From assembly GCA_947034885.2 (NCBI GenBank), contig OZ019759.1:11038501-11102500 (forward strand): a stretch of DNA of 64,000 bases. Direction: 5' to 3'. The position numbers were made by a program, and so were the translations under genes. A model generated the notes under the pieces. The model had not been told where the DNA came from, searched no databases, and saw only the letters and a list, made by a program, of their open reading frames with translations. Every line of letters starts with the position of its first letter. Positions within the stretch are counted from its first letter, which is position 1. The stretch comes from Thuidium tamariscinum. Lineage: Eukaryota; Streptophyta; Bryopsida; Hypnales; Thuidiaceae. Positions 33,836-47,100 of the stretch are shown piece after piece.

Positions 33836-36800
33836 ACGTTGAATTCCACGTACGAGCGAACGCACTTCAGGAAATAGTCGTTCAGTTTTCTCATGTTCTT
33901 ATTGTCTTGTCACTGTCATCCAGGTTTCGGAGAAGTGAAGCTTGGAACTTATGTTCAAAGTGACAGTAATTTCAAGTTCTGTAATAAAATTTCTTATAGT
34001 ATAAGGTGCTTGCCCTTGTGAATTTCCTATACAATTTACTGCAACTGTACGTTAGTAAGACATTCAATGTACCAATAGAATGCATGACCATTCTCTTCAG
34101 TTTTCAGGGTATTGCAATTTCGGGAAGGTAAATGTGATAATTGTGATAGGAGATTCTTTTTCTGACTTGTTGTAGTGTCAGTGCATTTGGAGAACTGAGT
34201 CCTACATTTCCTGAATTTCTGTTTCTTTGAGCCAGAGGTTTAGGAAAGAAGTGGGCAGTGATCGGCTTTCATGATGAACTTACTCAGATTAGAGCCGACT
34301 ACCTCACTCAGACATGACAGAAATTTGAGGCAACACTTGAAAAGTCTTTTTTTTTTTAATATTTAATATTTAGTATTTAATATTTACAGCAATGGTAACC
34401 CGCGATATTAACCAAAACTTAGGACGTAGTCTTTTTTTTATTGTAGAAGGCCCTGACTCTTAATTTAAATATAATAATGAAAATTAAATGAATAAAAAAA
34501 ATTACAGAAGAACTACCCTTCATGTACTCACAATCATGTACACTGCCGGGGTAAGAAACAGTTTATATTTTGGCTTCAGAATTCCGAATTGAATGAATTT
34601 TAACTGAAGGTTCCTTTGATTCTGTTTTTGATGTGGAGAAATAGAAATAATAATGAAAACAATGAGAATTCAGTGTTTCTTGAAAGTCAGACCTCTGAAA
34701 ATGTAAGCGTCACTTTCGCCTGGGTTTGCCCTTGGTTACAGTGTACTTTTCCCATTCAATCAATTGGTCTATTTTTTTTGAAAAAAAAAAAATAATAATG
34801 TAAGTCTCATAGTAATGCAGGAAGAATGCAATGTATAGAGAGACTTCCATGTTTGATTTCTTGAAAGTAAAGAAAAATTTGCGGAGCGTAAAGAAAGGAA
34901 ATCCATTTTCCCTAATCCGAAGATGCCTTTTTTGAAACAATACTACTGTACACCTTTTTTTTTGGGTCCAGAATGAGTGAGCAGAAAGTAGATCCCTCTT
35001 ATGCACATATCAAAGGTAATTTGTATTTTATAAGCTTGACACATCAGAAGTTGCTCTATTTTTGGACCTACACATGTGAATTTTTACTTCAAATGATTGT
35101 AGATTTGTATAGAAGGTACTTATAGCTATCATGTAGTGTACATACATTTTGGATTGTTTTATCCAAAATGCAGAAAACATATTAGTACAAAGAATTGAGT
35201 GTCCGAACATACAGTTTGTAGATGTGAAGTAAAATGGAGTACTGTCTTTTTGTAATTATTTGAAGATGAAACATAGGGGACATGGTCTTTTAGTAAATTT
35301 GTACCTCTTCCAATTTGAATTGTTTAAAAAAGTTCATTTTGAATGCTGTGGAATTGTACAAAGTGAAGTTCTCGTTCCTTACATTTTTAATAGAATATTT
35401 TTAGAAAAAAATTTATGTGGAATATGACCATTTCCAATTTTTTTTTTTGCAAATGACGACTCTTTCTTTAAGAAACAATCATTTAGGCTAGGTAATTGTA
35501 TTTGGCACACGAACGTATGTATATTCTTGGGGTTTGGTAGTTCTGGAGTTCTCTTACTTCAAAGTTGTATATCCAATTGCTTCTGTGGGTACATTTGTCA
35601 TATAGGTGTATACATAAGTAGTATCGTTCATAAAATTTGAAATTGATTTTGTAATGGAACAATGGCCCAAAAAAAGTGAGGATTGCTATTGTAGAACTGG
35701 CCGGATGGAATAACTACTTCGTACAATGTCCTTAAAGTCAAATGCAATTTATTTTTTTCGAAGGAGTACTTATACTTTTCTTTTTACTTCCATGAAAGTC
35801 CTTGTATAGTAAGTTTAACCAAGAAAAAAACAATTTCAAATCGCCATTATGAAGTGCCAATCCCTGAAATGCAAGACGTAGACATCTTCTGAAGTCTTCT
35901 CTACACTCATTGTAGAAAGGTAGCAGAAGTTCTCATGAAATGGCAACTTCTCTTTTTTTTTTTATTTCAAATATTCCGTGTGAGGGAAGCTTGTTCAGAG
36001 CATGTAAAAAAATCCTATTATTAACGGGCTCCGTAGATGATTTTATTAATGTAGAGGATACTTACCATACTTACATTTACGAAGAGAGCTTCTACCATGT
36101 AACACAACTTCTCTTGTAATTTTTTTTTTTTTTTTTTTTTGAATATAAGTTCATCATGAGAACACCATGATAAGAAGTCATGCAGTAGTGACAATGTATT
36201 CACAAGCAACTGCACAGTGTCTCAAAATAATGGAATGCAGTTCTCCGTTTCTATGCAATCATTATTGAAAACGATGTGCAAGTTATTCAGTGCACCCTAC
36301 TTGTCCACTCACATGAATATTGAATTTCAAATTGAACGGACTAGAAAACATCTGCATGTAAATATCATTCATTTAGAAGTTGGAGAACTGAAATTGAAAA
36401 TAGCATGTACAAAAAGTACTTTGAATTCTAGTAATCTTTTATTAAACCATAAATACTTACATCTATGGGAAGGTAAAATACAGCAAGTGCATGCATATAA
36501 TACTGAGTATGAAATTAAAAGTATAGGGGTTATAGAGGTTAAATTTTACGAGGTTAATTTAGAAAAAGATTAGACGTTTTGTTTTTTAATCCATGAATTA
36601 TTTGTGAGTAATGAAGCCCTTCACATAGATAGTAGTATACACTTGGAAGTTTTATTAAATTTTAAAGGAACCCTACGAAATGTCCCCATGATTAGTTAAC
36701 ACATGGACATGTAGAAAGTTTTGGAAAAACCTTTGGTTCTTGGATTTTGAGGTATATCATCATTCCGAGTTCCATATAATTCTTGAACAAGTCAGGCACT

Positions 36801-39537
36801 TTGATGAGATGTGCAGGTCGAACAATAGAGTATTTTAAGAGAACCTCTTTGTGTCCGTATGTAAATTGAGTTGAACAAGATGCATGTCAATGTTTAGCTT
36901 GAAATTAAAATGTTTGGGTGAAGAGGAGGACTAACAACCTCTCAATTGTCTATTGTTGAAACCGAATAGGGCGCAATTTGGAAAGAGTGAACTAATTTTC
37001 TAAAAATATTAAAGTTGTACATACAAAGTAAAACTCCTATGGGCACCTTCATTCCAAGTTTCAAATGGAATGACATAAAATGTAGAAGTTATCAGCTCAG
37101 AAGTACCTCTTAAAGGTGAATGGGACAAAGAAAAGTACAAGTGTTTCTTGCAATCACGCTAAATTGATGAGTTCATAGAACAACTTTATTGAAGACAAGT
37201 AATTATTTAATGATTACAAGTAACATTTTAACAATTGAAGAAATTGTCTGAGAGTATGAAAAAAAAATAGAGTTCCTTTTGATTGCAGTCAATGTATTTC
37301 TGAATTCACTGTTTCTTTTCAATTAAGAATTGTTAAGACATGTGAAGCAGGAAACATATTAGGAACAATGCAAAAAGATTGAACTAATACTCCAAGAATG
37401 CTTTCGAAGAACAAGAAATGTCCTTTTGTTTTAAGAACAAAAAAATGGAAGACAACCTGAAGGAGTTACAGAGTGCACTTCTTGTAATTCGTAGAACAAA
37501 TTTTGGAAGTGTATTAGTATAGTTGACAATGTAATGTGAAATTAGAATCATGATGATTTATTATATTGAAGTTCTTGTATTGCAGGGGTATTCTTTGGAA
37601 TTCAATGTTTTCAAAGGAAGAAGTTCCTACAAAAATGAGTACAATAATGAGAGACTCATTATCAAAAAAGTGGTAGTGTAATTTAGGAAGGTAAAAGTTG
37701 GTAGGGGTTAGGTATGTGAGGCACTGGATCCAATAGTACTTGTATTTTCCAATTCCCTTCATGAAAGTTGCTAAGAAAATGTTGAACACTATACAAGTTA
37801 AGTACAATGTGTATATATACTAGTTGGCAATGAGAGTTTTGTATAGGTGTACAATGTAAAGGGTATTGCTCGGAAAAATCAATTTAAATTTTCTGTGGAT
37901 TGTCAAACGTGTTCTTAACCGTGAACTGTCCAAGGGGCCAAGAAGTAGCCTAAAATAGAATTTGAAGAACTTCGTGTTTTGCAAACAATATCTGAATTGA
38001 ATGGAACTTGTGGGAGAGTTTGCGTCTATTGCTTTAGTGTGTGTGGTGAAACTGTCAAATCAATCAAAATTGATGATCTTGTGAAGCTTGTTGAAGTTCA
38101 CAGAGGTTCGATGTGATTCAAGAAAGAGCACTTCGGGGTTGGAAGTTCAAGGGCTTATACCCCCCTTGGGATCAATGTTTGATTTTAAGAAAATTTGTTG
38201 GGTTCTACTCCCCTGAAAGTGTAGTTATTGTGGTGAAATTTAAAATTCAATTGAAGTTATTTACATTGTTTCAAAGCACTTGAGAATTCGAAATCCCACC
38301 GTTTAGGAACTTCATTGAATTGTGCCGGCTTGTGTTTTATTCATACGTTGTCCAATTCCAATAAATTTTTATGCAAAAATTTTGCATGTTTGCGCAATCG
38401 TAGTTGTAGAAATTTCACAAGAGTCGAAGAACTTCTTAGTGACTGAGGGGCATTGTAGTAGAAGGAGGTTGCACTGTACGTGTGTTCTTTGCAGGTATTC
38501 TTACCTCGTTTTTGGCATTTTGAAGCCAATGTGCGAACACACAGGGTGAATTGAATGTTATTTTTTTCACCAATGACATTATATGCTGATGTTCAATCAT
38601 TTAGTACTTAATTTTTTTTCCAGGAGCCTAGGTGTAGAAGCTCCATTTCACCCTTAATTTTTTTATAGGGGAAGTTCACCTTTGTTTTCAAACACTGGAA
38701 CACTTTCATCTTCAAATATATTTGGTCTAAGAACTTCAAATTTTCTGCATGCCACCTACAACATGCTCACTAGGAAATTGTATGGCAAAAATGTGTCCTA
38801 CTTAGTAAAATTTACATTTATAGCACTTCCAAAGCTAAAATTTCTGTAAATCCAAAGTGGCTGTGGGCCTTCTAGTATGAAGCCTTGAAGACCACGTACC
38901 CCATATTCTGGTCAACTAAAAGATAGAATATTGTAGTGTATTACAGAAGCAACTGCATTCATCATCGTATGTGGAGTTGGAAAGGGAATTTTTTTTCGAA
39001 ATGATTTCACTTCCAGAAGGAATTTCAGATTTTGTTGGAAGCAATTATTGTCATAGTATTATAATCCATGTGTTTCCATGGCTAACAAATAGTTCTTTAT
39101 ATTATGGATTATAGATAGTTATCTTGGCGCAATAGAACATCATGCCGTTGAAGGAGGGTTTGCAAGTTCCATTTACTCTGAGGAAACGCAGTAGAAGTTC
39201 ATTTTTTTTTTGGTAAGAAAAAATTCATATTCGGAATTTGAGATCCAGAGTTACATAGGGAGAGAATAAGCTAACAAAGATTTGGAATAGAATACCGAAC
39301 ACAATGCCCTAGTCAACTCCTAGTTAAAAAATGTTAATCGTGCTAGTCCACTTCAGATGGTGAGAGTGAACGCTAGACATTCTTATGTGGAACATAGTTT
39401 ACTATTTTGGAAAAGTTGTGTCAATAGTCGTGGACATGCCCATTGCATAGGTACAATTTATTATAAGTGAATGCACAGTCTTGTGAGGATGAGAAGGTCA
39501 TGCAAAAACAACAAGCGAAATCAGTTTTGTAGATGTG
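33836..39537. other. Intergenic DNA, no secure gene
   Basis: About 5.7 kb of AT-rich to mixed sequence. An 8-bp microsatellite of TATTTAA-type units lies near 34357-34388, and a T22 run near 36119-36140. The longest frame (36217-36573, 118 codons) has AT-driven composition and no domain I recognise. No RNA gene or terminal-repeat element was found. Confidence 0.45.
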
Positions 39538-39948
39538 AAAACATCCCCACACCAACCTCGGGCAAAAGGCCTGCCGAAGGGACAATAGTCGAGGCACAAA
39601 ATGAGTGCAGGCTTGGTTTATAAAATTTGGCCCAGTCCAACACATCCAACCAGGACTGAAAGCAAGGTACTTAGGATTTTGAGGTGCCACCTAAGTAGAT
39701 TTGGAGAAGAAGAAGACTGTTTTTCATTCGAAATGCCTTGAAAGTTTGGAGGAAGGCCAAAAAAAAGGAATGCCAGTTTGACTCTTGATTTTGAGATGGA
39801 TCGTGATTTGGCAGAGCCTTCACTAAATTTGGCCAGCCCAAACCTATTTCTTTTCTTCCCCGTAAGTGCCATGAGCCAATTCACATGGCTGGGCCCGACT
39901 ACTTGCCCGTTCTGCGTGTAGTTCTGCATATGTGTGAGGATGCTCTAA
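39538..39948. mobile_element. ~410-bp TIR-type repeat
   Basis: The left end reads ACATCCCCACACCAACC..CGGGCAA. The right end, read in reverse, gives GCATCCTCACACATATGC..CGGGCAA. The two termini thus resemble each other as imperfect inverted repeats. The interior is rich in GGCC/GGCCAG motifs. The right end matches the element fragment at the left edge of the window (GGATGCTCT(T/A)A). Boundaries are approximate and the superfamily uncertain. Confidence 0.45.
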
Positions 39949-40325
39949 GAATGCTGAAGTGGACGTGACCACTTCAAAAAAAGAAAAATTGATAATTACT
40001 GAAAATATTATAATGACAATAAGAATTATAGTAGTGCCAGATGTGTGAGGAGTTCGTCTACTGTGAATTGTGGACCTTGTATGGAAGTCGAAGACGAGAA
40101 GTGAGTAGTACTGTACCCCCCTTATTGGCCCAGTCAACAGAAGATTGACTGAATTTCCCCCTATTCTGAGCCATATATTAGTGATTTTGTTCACACCTTC
40201 CAAGCAATTGATGGCCTCTGATTCCATATATGTATTCAGAATTTCCCGGAAAAATAAATTGGATGAATTAAAAAATTCTAGGGTTTGTCCTGGTGGGGCA
40301 ATAAGCAGGTGAAATCACCGAGGCC
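39949..40325 (+). promoter_or_regulatory. Leader region with telo-box before a gene start
   Basis: A TTCTAGGGTTTGTCC motif (complement of AAACCCTA, the plant telo-box) lies near 40277, about 45 bp before the ATG at 40326. Telo-boxes are common just upstream of or within plant 5' UTRs. No TATA box is clear. Confidence 0.4.
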
Positions 40326-42831
40326 ATGGATGACAGAGTTCGACTTAGCGGACTCAGGGTCACTTCTGGCATGAGGGTGAATTTCGTACCCAACGTCGTC
40401 ACCTTGACGTTTCTGACCTTGCGGTTGGGTTACTTATCCGCCGGAGGTGGCGCACTAAGGATTCGGAATGTCTTTATTCATTGACGTCCTCATCTGTGTT
40501 CGTCGCGGAGTTTCTTTTCGTAGAGCCTGTCCATCAGGGGCAACGAATTGCCGATTAGGAAGAAAACTTCAAAGGTAGAATGAGTACTTAAACGAAGTTT
40601 GAGGAAGTGGAACACGAGAAGATTTCTGTGTCGGAAGTGTTTGTGTAAGTGGAGGTGGAATGTTGAAGATCAAATTGGATGATTGAAGAAGCGGAACCTC
40701 AGAGGACCTGAATTAGTTAGTCCTAGAACCATAGATTTCATGTTCAGTCGTCCCAGAGATCGGAGGATTCCTCAAACCCTAGGAGCGGGGAGGGTCTCGG
40801 GCACTTCAATGTCTGGGGCTAGGGCAGACGTTGGTAATGCTCCAGGAGCACTCAGTTTTAGTCATCTTCAGTTGATGTTGTGATACGGAATGGAAATAGT
40901 AGAAATGTTTTTGAAATGAAGTCTTGCAGAAGTGGAACCAATGTCTTATTTGTTGTTCAGTGAAGTGTTGTCATCAGTGGTTTGTGCTGAAACGTGATGT
41001 CGCTATATTTGTGAACGGTAGGAGTAGACGACATTGAGGTGGGCTTTGAAGGAGTTTGCGAGGAACGCGCGTGCGAGGGAGGCGGAATTTTGACAGGAGA
41101 AGGGAAACATGTACTTGACAAAGAAAACTTCAGGTATGTCCACGAGAAACTGAATGAGCGCACCCCTACTTTTTCCGTTTGTTAGTGTCTTCATCGTGTC
41201 CTGAGTTGCCGATGGTACGTTCAATTTTGGAGGGGAACAGTGGCGAAACGACTTTCGTAAGCGTCATGCATTTTTTTTATGAACAGGTCCAGGGATTTCT
41301 GGGAAGGGTATAAGCTGTATTGCTTTGCCCGTTATTCGCACTACGAGAGGTCGAGAGCACAATTCCTAGCAAGCAAAATGGGTAAGTGGGAAAGTGAACT
41401 TCTTATATTATGTTTCTTGCATTCTTTGCCCGTAGTGGAAGGAGCGCATGTATTGCATGAATACATTACCGTCGACTGAATTTCTTGAATCGGTAGGTGT
41501 ACTGATAATTGTGTAGTAGTGATTAGGTTAACTCATGTAGTGGAAAACATAAATCAACAGAATGAATTAAAGGAATGCTATGCATTGCATTTGTACTAGG
41601 CCGAGTTGTAATGCTACTGCACAAGGGGAAGCAATGTACATGGGGGACAGTTTTTGATGCAACTGTGAGGCAAGTGTGGGCCATGATGGAGGATTACGGA
41701 AAGGTTTGGCGTGGTCAGGACTGGAAGAACTTAAGGTGAGGTGCAACTTGCATGGAAGTAGGGAGTTGTTGTTCCATTGTGTAGGAGTCAGCTTTGAATG
41801 TACTTGGAACTCGGTGTTTGAGGGTTTTCGGTGGCGAAGTGGAATGTGCTATCCATTGAGTATGTATTGAATGCTGTTCGCTACAACCGCGTGGGCATAA
41901 TTTCCAGTGAAATGTAGTTGTCCACTCTGAATTTTCAGTTATCGAATAGGTGCTTCTGTTTGGGGACTTGGAAGCCAATTGGAATAGGTGATAGGACTTA
42001 CGGAGCGGGTAGGATTTGCTTATAGGGTGAGAGAGTTATGTGATATGGAAGTGAGTCCTATATTAAGGGGAATTGTCAGTGGTACCGATTTCGCTCCACG
42101 ATTACATAGGAATCTTTTTTTTAAAAAGAGTGCGGCTGACTGAGTTTCGAAGAGTAGATATGCTGTCGAGAAGAGGATTCCCGAGTAGTGTGAAGCCGTT
42201 CTGTTATGCCTTCATATATTTGAAAATAATGTATAAAACTTTGATCTCAGAGCACTCATGGAGAAATTCGATGATGTGAAGAAACTGTCAGCTTCTGAGA
42301 AGGGGACTTTGCTCATGCAACTTGTGGAGGTATGGGAAGGTAGAGACTTGCAGTATATTCATAGAATTGAGAATTTGCTCTACAGTAGTAGCATTGTGAA
42401 GTGATAAACGGATTTTACGTTGATGGGGGGGCCAAGACGTCACATTCTTTTCCTCTACTTTCTGAAGTGAATCCATGTTTGATGATGAGAGCATTGGAAA
42501 GGCAGAGTGCATTGTGATTCGGAAAGCGTCAGTGCTCGGTAAATGAAGAGTACAAGAGGTAGTGAACAGTTCGTTAGTGTCATTTACGGTCGTTTTCCTA
42601 ACAAAATTGAAGTAGCAGGAAGACGAATGCTGTAGTGAACATGAACAACTGAGATCCGGCATTGTGAAAGTGAACCACATCAGTATATTCGACGACATTC
42701 GGGGCACATTGAAAAGAATGCGTTCTGACTTGGAGAGACTGAAGGATTCATCTGAAGCGAAACAGGACTTTGTTGGGGGAGAGCATGGCAAAAGACACAA
42801 GTCCAGAAGGCAGTCTAGTGAACTTCCTTGA
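40326..42831 (+). CDS. Multi-exon gene of unknown function with coiled-coil-like end
   Basis: The putative start ATG (40326) opens MDDRVRLSGLRVTSGMR before a donor-like AGG|GTGAAT. Internal exons 41097-41133 and 41287-41381 join in phase 2 and give ENFR|SRDFWEGYKLYCFARY. The last two exons, 42251-42329 and 42619-42831, join in phase 0 and give LMEKFDDVKKLSASEKG, then EDECCSEHEQL, IRGTLKRMRSDLERLKD and a basic tail KRHKSRRQS before TGA 42829-42831. The charged heptad-like C-terminus suggests a coiled coil with a possible nuclear signal. I could not link all exons (41382-42250 is unclear), so these may be two decayed genes. No family recognised. The exons lack ATGs and would be missed by simple ORF scans. 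Confidence 0.4.
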
Positions 42832-44194
42832 AAGTATAGGGTCAGAGATTGGTATTGTCTTCTGTGTTAGATAGGTAACTTTCATTCAGCGGAGCATAGG
42901 AAAAATGAAAGTGACCGTAGTCTATATAGTGCGTTGATGCCTGAGCTCCTACGAAGAAATGCCATGTACCAAATGTCCAGGTCCTCCCATCAGAACCTTG
43001 AAAGAGAAAAAGTGTGTTGTTTTAGTTAGGGGCATGCAGTTGAGTTCTAATTGTGACGTGACTCGGCTGTCGCGTTCTGTGAATGACTAGGTAATTTCCA
43101 CGGAATTACCTTGGTGCGGGCAATGCCCTGGCCAACAACCGATGGCTGACGAGTAGCTCTGGTTAAACGTGGGAAAGATGAGAAAGGGCCAGTGCACCCG
43201 AGTATTTCAGTGGCAGGGTATGAGGCAATATGGAAAATCTTTCCGGTTTGCCTTATGTATTATCGCAGTTGCTATTTTGTGTTAGACATTTGAATATGAA
43301 TACTGAAATTGTAACCATTCTTACATAATAGCGTCTGTATCTTTGATTCATGACATGTAAATGGAGAAACTAGAACTGGTTGTAGGAGTGATACTTGTAA
43401 AGGAACATTGCCTTTGTTTTTCACAAAAGTAAGCCTAATGAGATGCGGAATTGTGGCTTGTCCACAATTTAAGCAGTTTTCCCATGATTGAACATGTAGG
43501 GACAGAAACACTGAGACCGTGTGAGCCTATAGTGTTGTATTCATTGTAAGGCATGGAAAAAAGGAACCGTTATAGTGATGTTGTAGTACTATGACTCCTT
43601 TTCCTTTTGTGGAAGCACATGTAGAAATTCCATTGGTAAGGGAGAATGACATGGAATGAGAGGAAGAGAGCTGCAGCGTAAGTATTTTAGTAAGAGAATT
43701 TGTAATTCCTAGTGTTCTTGAGCAGGTGGACAAGTCATAGCATGACTACGTAATTTCGCAGTGACGGGCATTCGGTAATGAGAAGGTGTTCGGGAAAAAT
43801 GAGATGGGCCATTCCAAGAAGAACATGATGAACGAGTTGAGAAGATATTCTAAGGAAATGTTGAATCCTGAGATCAATGGTAAGACAGATTACGGTGTTG
43901 GTTGAAGGACTAAATTCAATGATCCTGTCAGAAGTTATAAGTGTGGATGTTGCATGCAAAGGTATTTCCGCAAGAAGAGGCAAGTGGACAGGGAAGCTGC
44001 ATTCTGTGAAGGTAATCAATCGGCGGGTTAGCGTGAGGAATATACGAAGGACTTATTGCGGGGAAAATCTTACACTTGCTCATTGAAAATTGGCCGTATA
44101 TTAGGCGAAGGAAGCGCATGTTACGGATGGCAAGGGCTGATGCCTTTATCCTTGAAGTGGGAATTCCATCCAGGAGTATTAGGAGGTGTCGATC
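42832..44194. other. Spacer and possible 5' region of the next gene
   Basis: Mixed composition; coding-like frames around 43877-44086 are not bounded by matching splice phases. The next secure start is ATG 44195. Confidence 0.35.
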
Positions 44195-47100
44195 ATGGAT
44201 TCAAAGGCTGAACGTGGGGATGGCCCACGCTACCGGTGGAAATGTCAGCTGCATTCAATGTCATCAGCCAAAATAAGAATAGAAGAAGCTGTCTATTTGT
44301 GGGCGAAAGAAATTGCCAGGTGAGTAGCGAAAGTTAGGTAGGGAATGAGGACGTGGAAGAGCCCTCCGGAATTTCTCCTTCTTTTCTGGTCCGCTCATAA
44401 GTGGAGAGTGCAGGCCTCTGGCGGCGGCCGCTTTCGTTGTTATGAGGAGTAGTCCTGATCCATGCACAAGTGAGAGCAGTTTGCAGCATACGCGACAGCC
44501 GGAATTTTCGGATATCGAAGGCATTGCATGTTAGGCTCATTCGGCGTACAAGAAATTATCGATTTTGGAAGTCATTGTTTGCCTTTGTTTTGCAAGAACA
44601 GGACTTTGTGAAGACAGTGGGGATAGTTGTTTCGAGGAAGAATGGACTTCAAAGGAGACTCTGTGAACCTTGCCGACGATGAGATTGTGAAAGACACACA
44701 GTTTTCTTTGGATGAGTGTGTGGGCTCTCAGGTTCCAGCATTTGCAGAGGTGAGAGGTTGAGCCATGATTATGAAGAGGTACTTCTGTGTTCATAGGAGG
44801 GCAAGAAATGATTTTACGGGAAGAAATGGATGTTGTACATGACCATGTACTTTCTGTTTTTTGTGGCAGCCACGAGTTTTATACGGGTCCTCTCAGGAGA
44901 ACACTACGTACAGTCATTCCTCGGTAAGTACGTTGCTTCGACACGGTGAAATGAGTGTGAATCAGATGTTATTGGAAATGATGGAGAGGGAAAATCATAA
45001 GAGAACTTCGTAGTCATTCTTGATGTTCTTTTTTATTTTGACGATGTCATCAATATTGTTGTGCAGTACATCCTGTTCGGAGGGATGCAACCACCTCCAA
45101 TGCAGTATCCCCAGGTGAGAAACCAGGTCTTCATCTTATGTTATTGTTACATTGAGTGTTAATTAGCGGCCTACGTATCTCTGTTCTGTATTACAGTGTT
45201 CACGTAGTGTGGTATGACGAAATGGTAGTCAACGAGTGAAGCGTAGAGTCTGACAGGAAGCAGTGTTTCATGAAAGAATGATGGGACACAAAGATATACC
45301 TATGAAGAGGTTTGCCAGATGGAAGAGTGGAGAAGTGGGTCCGGGAACATGGTAATTTCAGTCTCGCGAATGAAGTCGTCACTATACCTAGTTGTAGCAG
45401 AAAGCTGAGTACGAAGAAAGAAATTTAAGCCACTGTCGGACTATTTCAGTCGAGGGAAGTGCAGGGTAAGAGAGTATGAAATGCACGTAGTGAACAGTCA
45501 GTGTAGATGCAGGTAACGCATCAGGTGAGCAATATGAAGGTTCTCTGACGGAATGCTGAGGTTTTTGAATATTTGTTTGTGGTCGCGTTCTATGTCTGGA
45601 CACTATAAACGGTAGTCGTTTTTTTACGGTGTGATCATAGTGGAAATGTGGAAATGGAGTGCCAGGGAAGACAAAGATGAAGGTCATGCAGTGCATAGCA
45701 TGAATGTTCGACGTCCATGTTTGTGAAGTCCTATGAGAATGTTAAAAAGTTCTAGGATGTGAAAATGACATTTTGAATGAATAGAGGTTAAGAATTAAAC
45801 AGAACACGTTGGAAGCATGGAATGCATCAGGAGAAGTCGTGCTTCACTTACAGTAATCTCAGCCATCGAGCCCTATGCATGTAATGCAGTGAATGTATTT
45901 TTATTCGAGGACAAAATGATTGTAGCGAGGAACTAGAGCGAGTGTTTTTGTTTATAAAATAAGGTGAATGCGTTACTTGAGCACATGAGGTGCAGAAGTA
46001 TAGTTCACAAGCGGGGTTTCCAATCTTATTTGATGTAGTTAGATTAGCGTAAGAGAGGACATTCTTTTCTTCCATGACGGTGGAGGAGAGCGTCCTGTGT
46101 GAAATGTATAGTACCGTGTATAAAATGTGTAGGCTTCTCTTTAGGTGAAAGCGTTTTCCACATGCTAGGAAATGTTTTAGAATTTGAGGTAAGCGGAGTG
46201 GATGCGTTCATTTCACAGAATCCCTAGAACGACATTGTCATGCAGGTGGAATGAGTTATGGTAGAAGAAGTTGTTCTCTGAATTTGGAAGTGTGAATGGC
46301 AGAAATAGTTCATGCGTAGTGTGTAACAGTTGTCCATGTTTTCACGCAGATTACCTATAGCCAGCAACATGCGTGGCCCAATTACGGACCAGGTTTTGGC
46401 TCCAGGGTGCATCCAATGCATCATTTAGTAGGCAACAGGACGTACAGTCCTCTGTCAAATGGGAACTTCAATGGCATGTCGCAATCGTATTCGGGCCATA
46501 CTCAAGGCGGGCCGCCGGACAGTTTCCTGTTCTCCCAAGTAGGACACATAGGGGGCGCTCATCCGAACATGGATTGGCAGAATCAAAGGCCTGTGGGCCC
46601 GACGGTCCAAGAACATTTCCGAGGAGGTCCAAGTTTTGTGGGGATCAGAAGAAACGCAGAACCACGTCCTCTGTCCACGCGAGAGCCCGCAAGCAATGGA
46701 GGACCGTGGTATTGTCCTCATAGTAGAGGGAGGGAGGATGAGCAACGTGAGGACACTCTTGCGAAGGACAAAGTCGTATCAAGTGCCGCAGTGGACCCCT
46801 CAGGGAACAACATAATGAAGACGTACATTCAAGCACCGCCGCCTCAGTCGTCAGAATTACGACAGTCACCACCTCCACAGTCAGCAGAAACTCAGCAAGG
46901 ATCAATTCGGAGCGACAGTTTAGGTGTGCAGAGGACTCCTGCGACGTCAAAGTTCAACGTTGGTAATTTAAACGGAGGGACGCCTTCACAATGCACCGGT
47001 GGTACGCAAAGGAGCACTGGTACTCTAAGTAAGTATAAAACACCTCAGTCTTTAATACAGAGAAAAGCTCTTAGAGAGGATGAGAAGAGGTACTTGAAGG

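Noticed and set aside
36217-36573. 118-codon plus-strand ORF as a gene
   Set aside because: AT-rich codon use, no domain, no promoter or splice context, and isolated in intergenic DNA; a frame of this length can occur by chance here.
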